From Bacteroidota bacterium (GTDB taxonomy: Bacteria; Bacteroidota; Ignavibacteria; Palsa-1295), in assembly GCA_021324735.1 (NCBI GenBank), contig JAJPIO010000001.1:1-64000 (forward strand): a stretch of 64,000 nt of DNA, written 5' to 3'. This document shows positions 9,863-18,020 of this stretch, piece by piece (the stretch's first letter is position 1; every line of letters starts with the position of its first letter). The translations under genes and the position numbers were made by a program. The notes under the pieces were generated by a model. The model was not told the origin of the DNA, ran no database searches, and saw only the letters and a list, made by a program, of their open reading frames with translations.

Positions 9863-10333
9863 TCAAGACGTCACATTACTCGCTAAATGGCTGCTTTTAG
9901 GCTGTTTTGCTAAAGAATCTTTCTCCAACTTGGCCTTTGCTTCAATGCGGCATCCGCTTCGCGATAGCATCGAGCTTACACTGCAATATACCGAATGCGA
10001 TAATTCCAGCGCATGATCCAACTCACTTTGGTTTGCATCGGGGCTCACCACATGAATTACCATTTCGATCCTGGTAAATACTTTGGGTGGCATATCGGCC
10101 CGCTCCGCATTCAGATCGACCCAAAAATCGGTAACCGTCTTGCGCCGTTTTTGAAGGATAGGAATAATATCCATAGCCGTGCAGGCCGCCAATGCTTCGA
10201 GGACGGTTTCCATGGGGCTGGCTGCAGAATCCAAGCCGCCACCTTTTTTCGATGTGTCGAACACCGTTTCATGTCCCTTTTCATTCGTACCGATAAACCG
10301 CAGAGCGGAATCCCACTTCAAAGTTGCTTTCAT
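9863..10333 (-). CDS. OsmC-family peroxidase-like protein
   Basis: 156 residues from the ATG at 10331-10333. This start gives MKATLKWDSALRFIG, the usual first strand of OsmC/YhfA-type proteins; upstream in-frame ATGs at 10363 and 10402 would add an unusual N-terminus. The two conserved cysteines of the family are present: Cys51 in LAACTAMDI and Cys117 in SVYCSVSSML. These act as peroxidatic and resolving thiols in OsmC/Ohr proteins, which reduce organic peroxides in the cytoplasm. The C-terminal about 20 residues are polar and may be a tail. Neighbours are a PAS kinase and hflX, with no operon evident. The exact subgroup (OsmC, Ohr or YhfA) was not resolved; PMETVLEALAACTAMDI favours the YhfA-like group. 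Confidence 0.85.
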   Translation of the reverse strand: MKATLKWDSALRFIGTNEKGHETVFDTSKKGGGLDSAASPMETVLEALAACTAMDIIPILQKRRKTVTDFWVDLNAERADMPPKVFTRIEMVIHVVSPDANQSELDHALELSHSVYCSVSSMLSRSGCRIEAKAKLEKDSLAKQPKSSHLASNVTS

Positions 10334-10444
10334 ACGTTCTATAAATCTATCAAATATGCTCATTATGGCGATCATATCTTCATGATCGCCTTCTCTGCGC
10401 ATTCGATGAGTGGTCGTGACGGACGACTAAAAGGTCAGAAGTTT

Positions 10445-11788
10445 TTAAGCAGCGGTGGCCAGGAGGCGCTCAACCCGCTCCTTGTTACGTATATGAACAC
10501 GCAACCTCAGCCGAACGTGCGTTTCCGAAAACACTCGTTCACGGACTTCCCCTAATTCATGCAGGCGCGATGCGATATCATAATGTGCCATCGGAATTTC
10601 GACCGTGATCTCGAAGGAGGTTTCCGTGATCACTTTTTCGATCTCATTCTTTAAATGCTCGACACCGATCCCTCGCGCAGCAGATATAAAAACAGCATGG
10701 GGATACCGAGCTCGTAATTCCGAAATAAGATATTTCCGATCTTCCGGCAGTGCGTCGAGCTTATTGAAGACCATGATCGTCGGCTTTAAATGCGCGCCTA
10801 ATTCGTGCAGCGTTTCCCCGACCACCACGATCTGCTCCTCGAACTGAGGATTGGAAATATCGACTACATGCAGCAATACATCGGCTTCATCCACTTCCGA
10901 AAGTGTCGTACGGAACGATGCGATAAGCTTCGGAGGAAGTTTACGGATAAATCCTACCGTGTCGGTCATGAGCGCACGACGGCCATGAGCAAATTCAACC
11001 GCGCGTGTTGTAGCGTCGAGCGTTGCAAACAACCGGTTCTCGACAAAGACATCCGATTCTCCTATGGCCAGTGTATTCAGCAGCGACGACTTACCAACGT
11101 TCGTATAGCCGACCAATGCAACGCGTGTCAGCTCGTCATTGCGTCCGCTTCGACGTGTATGTTGCTGCCGCTCGATCTCACCTAACTTTTCCTTTAAATG
11201 GGAGATACGAGTTTTGACTAACCGGCGATCTGTTTCGATCTGGGTTTCGCCAGGACCTTTGGTGCCGATACCACCATGCTGTTTCGATAAGTGCGTCCAG
11301 GCACGAGTAAGGCGCGGGAGTAAATATTCAAGCTGTGCGAGCTCGATCTGTGTCTTTGCTTCGCGAGTACGCGCCCGGCTTGCGAAAATGTCTAAAATTA
11401 AACTTGGCCGATCGAGGATCTTTACATTGATCTCTCGCTCTAAATTTCTGATCTGGACCGGAGATAACTCATCATCGAAAATCACGAGCTGAAGCTCAAG
11501 CATTTCGACATGCTTTTTCAGCTCTTCGACTTTTCCTTTTCCGAGATAGAGTGCGACGTCGGGAGTAGGACGCTCCTGCGTCATGCGATAGAGGACATCG
11601 GCGCCTGCCGTGTCGGCAAGAAGGGCGAGCTCATTTAAATGCTCTAATGCTTCCTGCCTGGTTTCTTCATCGTTCGCGCGAATAAGGGTTACAATAGCTG
11701 CCCGCTCTCGCGCTTTATGGGTTTCGAAATACTTAAAACTTTCTCGCAATAGTGTTTTCTTTCTGTTTCGTAACGCCCTGTAAACCAC
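10445..11788 (-). CDS. hflX: GTPase HflX
   Basis: 447 residues from a GTG start. The N-terminal HflX domain (about 30-190) holds the glycine-rich HGGIGTKGPGETQIETDRR signature. The Ras-like G domain follows: G1 GYTNVGKSS (227-235), G3 DTVGF, G4 NKLD, G5 ISAARG. HflX is a ribosome-associated GTPase that binds the 50S subunit and splits stalled or stressed ribosomes; all GTP-binding motifs are intact here. The length is normal. The gene lies 25 bases downstream of a short-chain dehydrogenase on the same strand, so the two may be cotranscribed, and 42 bases before the OsmC-side region. Identification is firm. Confidence 0.96.
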   Translation of the reverse strand: MVYRALRNRKKTLLRESFKYFETHKARERAAIVTLIRANDEETRQEALEHLNELALLADTAGADVLYRMTQERPTPDVALYLGKGKVEELKKHVEMLELQLVIFDDELSPVQIRNLEREINVKILDRPSLILDIFASRARTREAKTQIELAQLEYLLPRLTRAWTHLSKQHGGIGTKGPGETQIETDRRLVKTRISHLKEKLGEIERQQHTRRSGRNDELTRVALVGYTNVGKSSLLNTLAIGESDVFVENRLFATLDATTRAVEFAHGRRALMTDTVGFIRKLPPKLIASFRTTLSEVDEADVLLHVVDISNPQFEEQIVVVGETLHELGAHLKPTIMVFNKLDALPEDRKYLISELRARYPHAVFISAARGIGVEHLKNEIEKVITETSFEITVEIPMAHYDIASRLHELGEVRERVFSETHVRLRLRVHIRNKERVERLLATAA

Positions 11789-11813
11789 CCCTCACTTCGC
11801 GTTACTTATTTCA

Positions 11814-12581
11814 CTACTCGGTACCGTCAATTACCGTTCCATCAGCGTGATACGCCAACCCAGAGATAAGGTTGCGATCGTTAATAACCTTATAAACTGT
11901 ACCGGCAATTTCCTCTGGCTCAATGAGCCTTCCTTCATAGTTCATCATCGCATAGATACCTTCTGCTTCGATAAGCGTCTTGCCCGATCGGTCCGCTAAC
12001 GCTTGCATTGCTTTCGTGAGAATCTGTGTACGTGTAAAGCCGGGACAGATTGTGCTGAATTTTACTTCACTCGATTTGAATTCTGCTGCGAGAGCACGCA
12101 TAAGTCCGAGCAGTGCATGTTTGGAGGCTGTATAAGCAGCCGTATATCGAAATCCGGCGAGCGCTGCAGTGGAAGCGATCGATATAACATGACCGCCCTC
12201 CTTCAACATCCCCGGCAGGAAGGCCCGTGTGATATAGAATGCACCGTCCGTATTCACAGCGAACGTCTCACGCCACATCTCGTCCGTAGTATCCTGCAAC
12301 TTCGCCGTAGGAGCAAGACCGGCATTATTAACGAGTATTCGCACAGCGCCCAAATCGCTTTCGACATCCTCCTTAAGAAGATTCACTTCCGCAGAATCGC
12401 TGATGTCGCATGGGGTTGCATAAGCTTTTCCCCCACGCTCCACGATCTCGTTTCGGAGCTCACTGATCTCGTTATGGGACCGTGCAACGAGCACCACCGG
12501 GTGACCAGCATACGCAAGCCGTAGCGCAATAGCTCGTCCTATGCCACGACCAGCGCCTGTAATAAGAGCTAAGTTCTCCAT
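11814..12581 (-). CDS. Short-chain dehydrogenase/reductase
   Basis: 255 residues from the ATG at 12579-12581 (MENLALITGAGRGIGRAIAL). Classical SDR layout: cofactor motif TGAGRGIG near residue 8, Asp in CDIS, the structural NNAG motif, and the catalytic Ser (SIASTAALAG), Tyr and Lys (YTASKH). Arg and Ser after strand beta2 (VARSHNE) suggest NADPH preference. Such enzymes reduce a keto group; 3-oxoacyl-ACP reductase and sepiapterin reductase are both possible, and the sequence alone does not decide. A PTPS-type synthase and GTP cyclohydrolase I lie 4 kb away, which keeps the pterin option open. It lies 27 bases after the glycosylasparaginase on the same strand and 25 bases before hflX. Confidence 0.9.
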   Translation of the reverse strand: MENLALITGAGRGIGRAIALRLAYAGHPVVLVARSHNEISELRNEIVERGGKAYATPCDISDSAEVNLLKEDVESDLGAVRILVNNAGLAPTAKLQDTTDEMWRETFAVNTDGAFYITRAFLPGMLKEGGHVISIASTAALAGFRYTAAYTASKHALLGLMRALAAEFKSSEVKFSTICPGFTRTQILTKAMQALADRSGKTLIEAEGIYAMMNYEGRLIEPEEIAGTVYKVINDRNLISGLAYHADGTVIDGTE

Positions 12582-12608
12582 CAATTATTATAATTGGTGC
12601 ATAACTAA

Positions 12609-13604
12609 TTATAACTGCTGCACAACATCTCGAACGATCGCAGTCTCTGCGTCATATAACGTATTTGCACGCGTGTCACTCGCTGCTGCATACTGGAAAC
12701 CAGACCGAAGGCCGCGGGCCGCCCACGCGCCGTCTGCACGAATGACCATTAACCCAACTTGCATATCGTCTTTCAAATGTCTATCTGTTCGTATGCGATC
12801 AAGGGCGTGCTCCAGCGCATCAATTGGCTCGATCCCCTGCCGTATCGATTCAACGACATGAAAAGCCGAACATGCTCGCATCATAAGCTCGCCCGTACCT
12901 GTAGCAACTGCGGCGGCGTATTTACCGTCGACGTAAAGCCCGGCCCCGATGATCGGAGAATCGCCAACACGGCCATGTAATTTGAATGCGAGTCCACTCG
13001 TCGTGCACGCCCCGGCGAGGCGGCCACGATCATCCATAGCGATGATACCTATAGTATCATGCGACTCCATTCCGCTTTGCCGCGCGGCTAAAGAGTTACG
13101 ATCCACAACAGCTTCTTTTCCCTCTTCGTCTACTTTCACGAACACATACTCATGTTCACCTTCCTGCGCTCGACGAAGACGGACGTGAAGTTTATCCGGC
13201 TGCTTACGCCATTCCTCCCAAAGCGCTTTTGCCTTCGCTGTTATTAATTCGCTTTTCGGAAATCCCTCACGCTCGGCGAAAAGCTCTGCGCCATCGCCTG
13301 CCAACATAATGTGCGGCGTTTTTTCCATCACTCGGCGAGCAATGGAAGCGACGTGTTCGTAATTACGCACGAATGCAACAGCCCCGCAATTGCCCTCGTG
13401 ATCCATGATCGAAGCATCGAGCGTGACGAAGCCTTCGGTGTCCGGGATACCCCCACGCCCAACGGACATGCATGTAAGATCGGACTCGCAATATTTCGCA
13501 CCGTCCTCAACAGCGTCGAGCGCGCTTTTGCCCTTACTTAAAGATTCGAATGTGACTCGATTGGGTTCGAAGCCATGCTTCCAGGTAGAGAGCGATAGGA
13601 TCAT
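12609..13604 (-). CDS. N4-(beta-N-acetylglucosaminyl)-L-asparaginase (glycosylasparaginase)
   Basis: 331 residues. The Ntn-hydrolase nucleophile motif SHDTIGIIAM places the catalytic Thr at 184, where autocleavage between Asp183 and Thr184 should give alpha and beta chains. Downstream signatures FKLHGRVGDSPIIGAG and ATGTGELMMR match glycosylasparaginase rather than plant-type isoaspartyl peptidase. The enzyme cleaves the GlcNAc-Asn bond of glyco-asparagine. No signal peptide is seen (MILSLSTWKHGFEPNRVTFE), unlike many homologues, so it is probably cytoplasmic and may act on imported glycopeptides or as a general aspartamide hydrolase. It heads a leftward run with the SDR and hflX, and diverges from the Fur-type regulator, with 119 bases between the two starts. 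Confidence 0.9.
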   Translation of the reverse strand: MILSLSTWKHGFEPNRVTFESLSKGKSALDAVEDGAKYCESDLTCMSVGRGGIPDTEGFVTLDASIMDHEGNCGAVAFVRNYEHVASIARRVMEKTPHIMLAGDGAELFAEREGFPKSELITAKAKALWEEWRKQPDKLHVRLRRAQEGEHEYVFVKVDEEGKEAVVDRNSLAARQSGMESHDTIGIIAMDDRGRLAGACTTSGLAFKLHGRVGDSPIIGAGLYVDGKYAAAVATGTGELMMRACSAFHVVESIRQGIEPIDALEHALDRIRTDRHLKDDMQVGLMVIRADGAWAARGLRSGFQYAAASDTRANTLYDAETAIVRDVVQQL

Positions 13605-13714
13605 ATATTAGAAAATACTCCAACTTTAAAACTAAAAAGGATAGCATGTAGTGCTTTGAATAGCGTGTGCTTCGTTTAGCGAATGGGAATCTCTCGCTTT
13701 ATCCCGTAGTTCTC

Positions 13715-13737
13715 TTATCAGTAATGATTCCTAATAA
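13715..13737. promoter_or_regulatory. Candidate PerR/Fur operator overlapping the regulator start codon
   Basis: TTATCAGTAAT (13715-13725) and ATTCCTAATAA (13727-13737) form an imperfect dyad with 9 of 11 pairs matching around a central G. AT-rich inverted repeats with TTAT...ATAA ends are typical of PerR and Fur boxes. It includes the ATG at 13724-13726, so binding would block both initiation and elongation, consistent with autoregulation. Inference only. Confidence 0.42.
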
Positions 13738-14137
13738 GCCCGACCATTCAAAATCGCAGCGTCTTACTCAGCAACGCTCGGCCGTGTTGCACGCGGTTGA
13801 AATGGTGCGAACGCATCCTTCGGCCGAAGAGGTATTTCACCTCGTTCGTAAAGAGCTGCCAAATATTTCATTGGCAACGGTTTACAGGAATTTGCACCTG
13901 CTGGCCGAGGAAGGCAAGATCCGGGAGGTGCAATTTGAAGGGGATGTTTTGCGTTATGATGGCATCACCGGCCCACACGAGCATTTCTATTGCCGCAGCT
14001 GCCGCACCGTGTGGGATATCGATCGCAGCCTTTCCCCCCAAGCGATCCACGATGTTGAGCGTTCGATGAAAGCCTCCGTGGAAAGTTATAATCTCGATTT
14101 TTATGGTCTTTGCAGCGTCTGTCGTCGCAAAGCCTAA
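13724..14137 (+). CDS. Fur-family regulator, PerR-like
   Basis: 137 residues from the ATG at 13724; the frame upstream (to 13667) lacks family similarity. An N-terminal winged helix (LTQQRSAVLHAVEM, then ISLATVYRNLHLLAEEGKI, the DNA recognition region) is followed by a dimerisation domain with HEHFYCRSC and a second CSVC pair, which together make the structural zinc site (CxxC twice). PHEHFYCRSC contains His ligands for the regulatory metal. The direct neighbour is a rubrerythrin, the classic PerR target, so a peroxide-sensing role is more likely than iron uptake control. Fe2+- or Mn2+-loaded PerR represses until H2O2 oxidises its His ligands. A dyad overlapping its own start suggests autoregulation. 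Confidence 0.9.
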   Translation: MIPNKPDHSKSQRLTQQRSAVLHAVEMVRTHPSAEEVFHLVRKELPNISLATVYRNLHLLAEEGKIREVQFEGDVLRYDGITGPHEHFYCRSCRTVWDIDRSLSPQAIHDVERSMKASVESYNLDFYGLCSVCRRKA

Positions 14138-14174
14138 GAGGACTGTTTTTTTACACTCTACTCATCAAAGTATT

Positions 14175-14597
14175 ATGGCAAATCTAAAATCATCCAAGAC
14201 CCTGGAGAATTTGAAGGAAGGCTTTGCAGGCGAGTCGCAGGCAAACCGTCGTTACTTGTATTTTGCGCGTCAGGCCGATATCGAGGGCTACCCGGACGTC
14301 GCCGGTGTTTTCCGCGATACGGCTGAAGGCGAGACCGGCCATGCTTTCGGACATCTCGAATATATGGCAGAAGTCGGTGATCCGGCAACCGGACTTCCGA
14401 TCGGCGACACGACGACGAACCTGCAGGCCGCGATCGCTGGCGAGACCTATGAGTACACCGAAATGTACCCCGGCTTTGCGAAGACCGCTCGCGAAGAAGG
14501 CTTCGACGAGATCGCCGAGTGGTTCGAGACGCTTGCCCGCGCCGAAAAATCACACGCCGGCCGCTTCCAGAAAGCAAGCGATAGTATTACGGCATAA
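14175..14597 (+). CDS. rbr: Rubrerythrin (ferritin-like diiron protein without rubredoxin domain)
   Basis: 140 residues from the ATG at 14175 ([13 protein letters not shown]). The four-helix bundle shows the diiron ligands: E in [12 protein letters not shown], ExxH in [11 protein letters not shown] in [10 protein letters not shown], and ExxH in [11 protein letters not shown]. Rubrerythrins reduce hydrogen peroxide to water in the cytoplasm. The usual C-terminal rubredoxin domain with two CxxC pairs is absent, so electrons must come from another protein; the Fe-S oxidoreductase encoded next is an obvious candidate. The gene starts 37 bases after the PerR-like regulator and is likely cotranscribed with it. 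Confidence 0.93.
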   Translation: MANLKSSKTLENLKEGFAGESQANRRYLYFARQADIEGYPDVAGVFRDTAEGETGHAFGHLEYMAEVGDPATGLPIGDTTTNLQAAIAGETYEYTEMYPGFAKTAREEGFDEIAEWFETLARAEKSHAGRFQKASDSITA

Positions 14598-14669
14598 GTG
14601 CCTTTGGTATAGGGTAAGGGGTCTTCGACATTTCGTTGACCCTTTGCCCATTACTTTATCCTTCTCCCG

Positions 14670-16067
14670 ATGACCTTCGATATTCACGACCCTCTCTACT
14701 GGGATGCTGCCGATCTCCAGAAGGAGTTTACTCGCATTCTCGATGTGTGCAATGGCTGCCGCTTATGCGACGGCCTTTGTCCCCCGTTCGTCGATCTCTT
14801 CGATCGCATTGATGAAGAGGATGACAAACTTACCACGGCCGGGCATGGAAAAGAGAATCCGGTTCTGCAACTGAAGAAGGCAGACTACGATCACACCGTC
14901 GACTATTGCTATCAGTGCAAGCTCTGTTATCCGAAGTGCCCATACACTCCGCCGCATGAGTACATGCTTGATTTCCCGCGTCTACTATTACGCGCGGATG
15001 CGATCAAATCGAAAGAGCAACCCAAATCCTTAAAACATAAACTGCGCGATGAGATCATCGGAGATAACGATCGCGCCGGTGCACTCGCTGGCATCGCGCC
15101 AGGCCTTGCAAATTTTGGGGCACATAATAAACTCGGTCGCGCAGCAATGGAAGCGCTTACCGGCATCGACCGGCGCAAGAAGCTTCCGAATTATGCCAAG
15201 GAGACATTTCATAAGTGGTGGCACAACAGGACCCCCTCCTTAAGAAGGAAGGAGCAGGAGGTGGTTTTAGCCAATCCCGAAAACTCCGCCCCCCAACCCC
15301 CTCCTCTTTCAGAGGAGGGGGAGCGCACGGCTTCCGAAAAAGTCGCGCTCTTCTATACCTGCATGCTCGATCAGAACAAGCCGTGGATCGGCAAGCAGTA
15401 TGTGGAAATTTTGGAGAAGTTTGGCATTGAGGTCGCGGTGCCGGAACAGGAATGCTGCGGGATGCCGGAATTGGGAGCGCAGAAATTTGATAAGCTGACT
15501 AAAGCCGTCGACGCAAATATTGCTCGGCTTTTACCGTGGGTGGACAAAGGGTACAAGATCATTACGATGAGCCCGAGCTGTTCGATGATGCTGCGGCTCG
15601 AGTACGATCATTATGCAACAAATAAGCAGGACGCGAAACGCGTAATGGCGGCGGTGCTAGATCCGTGCGAGTATCTGATGAGGCTCCATCGCGAAAAGAA
15701 GATCAAGCTGGAGTTTACCACGTCAGTTGCCGAGAAGATAACCTATCATGTACCGTGTCATCTTCGAGTACAGAACATCGGGTTCAACTCACGGGACCTT
15801 ATGAAGATGATCCCCGGCGTTACGGTCACAATGGTACAGCAATGCTCAGGACACGATGGGGCGTGGTCCGCAAAGAAGGAATATTACGAAATATCCCTGG
15901 ACGTTGGTAAGAAGCTTTTCAAGGCTATCGATAAGGACAAACCCACCATCGTCGCAGGCGATTGTACTCTCGCGCATCTTCATATCGAAGAAGGCACTGG
16001 CGAGCATGCCCTTCACCCGATCGAGATAGTATATAAAGCGCTCGGATTAAACAATATTACGAAGTAG
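14670..16067 (+). CDS. Fe-S oxidoreductase, heterodisulfide-reductase/GlpC-like
   Basis: 465 residues. Two N-terminal 4Fe-4S clusters: Cys27/30/33/37 in CNGCRLCDGLCP and Cys80/83/86/90 in CYQCKLCYPKCP. C-terminally there are CCG-type repeats (EQECCGMPELG, a second QQCSGHDGAW) as in HdrB, GlpC and GlcF. Such proteins pass electrons between soluble carriers, thiols or quinones. Placed between a rubredoxin-less rubrerythrin and a DUF3501 protein, it could supply the rubrerythrin with electrons (inference). Odd point: residues about 188-218 are encoded by a GC-rich hairpin repeat (15231-15323) that was inserted in frame. The stop overlaps the next start (TAGTG). Confidence 0.9.
   Translation: MTFDIHDPLYWDAADLQKEFTRILDVCNGCRLCDGLCPPFVDLFDRIDEEDDKLTTAGHGKENPVLQLKKADYDHTVDYCYQCKLCYPKCPYTPPHEYMLDFPRLLLRADAIKSKEQPKSLKHKLRDEIIGDNDRAGALAGIAPGLANFGAHNKLGRAAMEALTGIDRRKKLPNYAKETFHKWWHNRTPSLRRKEQEVVLANPENSAPQPPPLSEEGERTASEKVALFYTCMLDQNKPWIGKQYVEILEKFGIEVAVPEQECCGMPELGAQKFDKLTKAVDANIARLLPWVDKGYKIITMSPSCSMMLRLEYDHYATNKQDAKRVMAAVLDPCEYLMRLHREKKIKLEFTTSVAEKITYHVPCHLRVQNIGFNSRDLMKMIPGVTVTMVQQCSGHDGAWSAKKEYYEISLDVGKKLFKAIDKDKPTIVAGDCTLAHLHIEEGTGEHALHPIEIVYKALGLNNITK
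15231..15323. repeat. BIME/REP-like palindromic element inside a coding sequence
   Basis: 93 bases, exactly 31 codons. Each end is a small hairpin (left ACCCCCTCCTTAAGAAGG; right CCCCCTCCTCTTTCAGAGG) and the two halves are roughly inverted copies joined through GGTTTT...AAAACTCC. Translation gives low-complexity TPSLRRKEQEVV and APQPPPLSEEGER, unlike the rest of the enzyme. The length keeps the frame open. Confidence 0.7.
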
Positions 16068-16645
16068 TGAAAATAGAATTGTCAGACATACTGAATATTG
16101 CGGAATACGAAAAGGCACGCCCCGAGTACCGCAAGCGAGTGATGGAGCTAAAGAAGCACCGGCGGATCGCTGTCGGGCCGCTCATGACGTTCGTCTTTGA
16201 GAATCGGGACACGGTGCTGTTTCAGATCCAGGAAATGATGCGCACCGAACGGCTGGTGCACGATGAGCATATTCAGCACGAGATCGATGTCTATAGCCAT
16301 CTGCTTCCTACCGAGGATGAGCTTTCCGCTACATTACTCATCGAGATAACAGAAAAGGACAAGATCAAGCCTGTTCTTGACTCGTTGGTCGGCCTGACGA
16401 ACGATTCGGTGTTTTTTGTTATCGGCGAAAAGGAGATCCCCGCGAGCTTCGATGAAGAGCAATCTGAAGAAGGGCGGATATCGGCCGTACAATATATTCG
16501 GTGGAAATTCGACGACCAGGATATCGAGCGAATGCGCTTTGGTGAGGCAGACATCAGCATTATGATACGACATCCGAATTATCATCATTTCACTCGGCTA
16601 ACGGACGAACAGCGCGAGTCGATCGTAAAAGATTTTAGTGAGTAA
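16067..16645 (+). CDS. DUF3501 family protein
   Basis: 192 residues, GTG start at 16067 overlapping the upstream stop by one base, so translation is coupled. The N-terminus (LSDILNIAEYEKARPEYRKR) and the block RRIAVGPLMTFVFENRDTVL match DUF3501. No catalytic motif or membrane segment is visible, and the protein is acidic and soluble. The family is often encoded beside rubrerythrin and CCG-domain Fe-S oxidoreductases, as here. It probably takes part in the same redox or peroxide detoxification unit, possibly as an accessory subunit of the oxidoreductase. The molecular function is unknown. Confidence 0.85.
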   Translation: MKIELSDILNIAEYEKARPEYRKRVMELKKHRRIAVGPLMTFVFENRDTVLFQIQEMMRTERLVHDEHIQHEIDVYSHLLPTEDELSATLLIEITEKDKIKPVLDSLVGLTNDSVFFVIGEKEIPASFDEEQSEEGRISAVQYIRWKFDDQDIERMRFGEADISIMIRHPNYHHFTRLTDEQRESIVKDFSE

Positions 16646-16691
16646 CTAAGTAATTAGCGGCAACCCAAAAGGTATTTGGATTTAGTGTCGG

Positions 16692-16699
16692 TACTTTTG
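16692..16699 (+). promoter_or_regulatory. Candidate -7 promoter element for the pterin operon
   Basis: TACTTTTG matches the Bacteroidota TAnnTTTG -7 box and lies 52 bases before the start at 16752. No well-spaced -33 TTG was found (a TTTG at 16675 is too close), so the call rests on the -7 box and position. Confidence 0.38.
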
Positions 16700-16751
16700 T
16701 AACCTTAATCCGCCGGGATCATCTAATTTGTAATTCAGCTTCAGGAATCCA

Positions 16752-17234
16752 ATGGTCTACGTCACTCGGAAGGCGCATTTTTCAGCAGCACATCGGCTGT
16801 ATAATCCAAAATTCAGCGAGGAGAAAAATGAGGCCGTGTTCGATAAATGCAACAACCCGCGCGGGCATGGACATAATTATACCATAGAAGTGACCGTGGC
16901 AGGACAGCCGGACCCCGAGACCGGTTACGTTATCGATCTAAAAAAGCTTAGCGCGATCATTGAGGAGGTCATTCTGAGTAAGGTCGATCATAAACACCTG
17001 AATTTCGATGTACCGGAATTTACCGGCATCATTCCGACAGCAGAAAACATCGCCGTCATGTTCTGGAGGCTACTCGAGCCGCATATTACTGAAGGTCGCC
17101 TGCATAAGATCCGTGTAGCAGAGAGCGATAACAATTATGCAGAATATTTAGGCGAGCCGGTCGAGCTGCCCCATCTATATGCCGCTGCTGGAGAAGCACG
17201 CCAATCCAACACGGACCAACCGTTTTTTCACTAA
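16752..17234 (+). CDS. 6-pyruvoyl/6-carboxy-tetrahydropterin synthase
   Basis: 160 residues. The zinc ligands of the PTPS fold are His14 (FSAAHR), His39 and His41 (RGHGHNY), and the catalytic Cys33 sits in CNNPRGHGH. The Cys-x5-His-Gly-His spacing is that of 6-pyruvoyltetrahydropterin synthase (PTPS-II); QueD normally has Cys-x3-His. The substrate is 7,8-dihydroneopterin triphosphate made by the next gene, GTP cyclohydrolase I. The product could feed tetrahydrobiopterin or the queuosine pathway. No queC, queE or queF is in the window. Cytoplasmic, first gene of a two-gene operon with a 5-base gap. Confidence 0.88.
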   Translation: MVYVTRKAHFSAAHRLYNPKFSEEKNEAVFDKCNNPRGHGHNYTIEVTVAGQPDPETGYVIDLKKLSAIIEEVILSKVDHKHLNFDVPEFTGIIPTAENIAVMFWRLLEPHITEGRLHKIRVAESDNNYAEYLGEPVELPHLYAAAGEARQSNTDQPFFH

Positions 17235-17239
17235 CTGAT

Positions 17240-17923
17240 ATGACGCCCATTACCACACTACCCGAGCGCACGCTCGATGTTGAAGAAGTTGCGCCCAAAC
17301 AACGCGACGATCTGCTCTCCTCTCCCTGCACGTTAGGTCCTGCGGAGGACGAACCGAATTCCAATCCGGAAATTCGCGAAGCCACCCGGATATTATTGAA
17401 GGAGATCGGCGAAGATCCCGAACGGGTAGGACTGTGGCGAACGCCGCATCGTGTTGCCAGGGCCTGGGAATACCTTACGAGCGGTTATACGACCAATATC
17501 GAAAAAGTATTGAATGGCGCCGTCTTTGAAGAGCGCTATGATGAGATGGTCGTTGTAAAGGATATCGACTTTTTCTCGATGTGTGAGCATCACCTGCTTC
17601 CGTTCTATGGCCGCGCGCACATCGCCTATGTACCGAACGGCAAGATCGTTGGCCTTTCAAAGATACCTCGTATCGTAGAAGTGTTCGCTCGCCGACTACA
17701 AGTCCAGGAACGCATGACGCGAGAGATCGCGGATGCGATCAATAAATATCTTGAACCGCAAGGCGTCGCCGTCGTGTGCGAAGCACATCACCTTTGTATG
17801 ATGATGCGAGGCGTTGAAAAGCAAAATTCGGTTACGACCACTAGCGCAATGCTCGGTTCTTTCCGTGAGCCGAAAACTCGGACCGAATTTATGACACTAA
17901 TTACCAGTCGTCTCTCGGGATAA
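17240..17923 (+). CDS. folE: GTP cyclohydrolase I
   Basis: 227 residues. Catalyses GTP to 7,8-dihydroneopterin triphosphate plus formate, the first step of folate, biopterin and (via QueD) queuosine synthesis. Conserved [20 protein letters not shown] carries zinc ligands Cys115 and His118, with the third ligand Cys186 in [30 protein letters not shown] and [11 protein letters not shown] complete the active site. The first about 45 residues are a variable acidic extension, and the start is placed 5 bases after the PTPS stop. Identification is firm; type IA (zinc-dependent) because all three ligands are present. Confidence 0.96.
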   Translation: MTPITTLPERTLDVEEVAPKQRDDLLSSPCTLGPAEDEPNSNPEIREATRILLKEIGEDPERVGLWRTPHRVARAWEYLTSGYTTNIEKVLNGAVFEERYDEMVVVKDIDFFSMCEHHLLPFYGRAHIAYVPNGKIVGLSKIPRIVEVFARRLQVQERMTREIADAINKYLEPQGVAVVCEAHHLCMMMRGVEKQNSVTTTSAMLGSFREPKTRTEFMTLITSRLSG

Positions 17924-18020
17924 CACAGAACATCGGGACTTTCTCGCTTTGCTCTGCTGTTGCTTCAGCGGTTGCGAACTATTGCGACTTCGTTGCGATA
18001 TAATCATTGATCCCTGCTCC

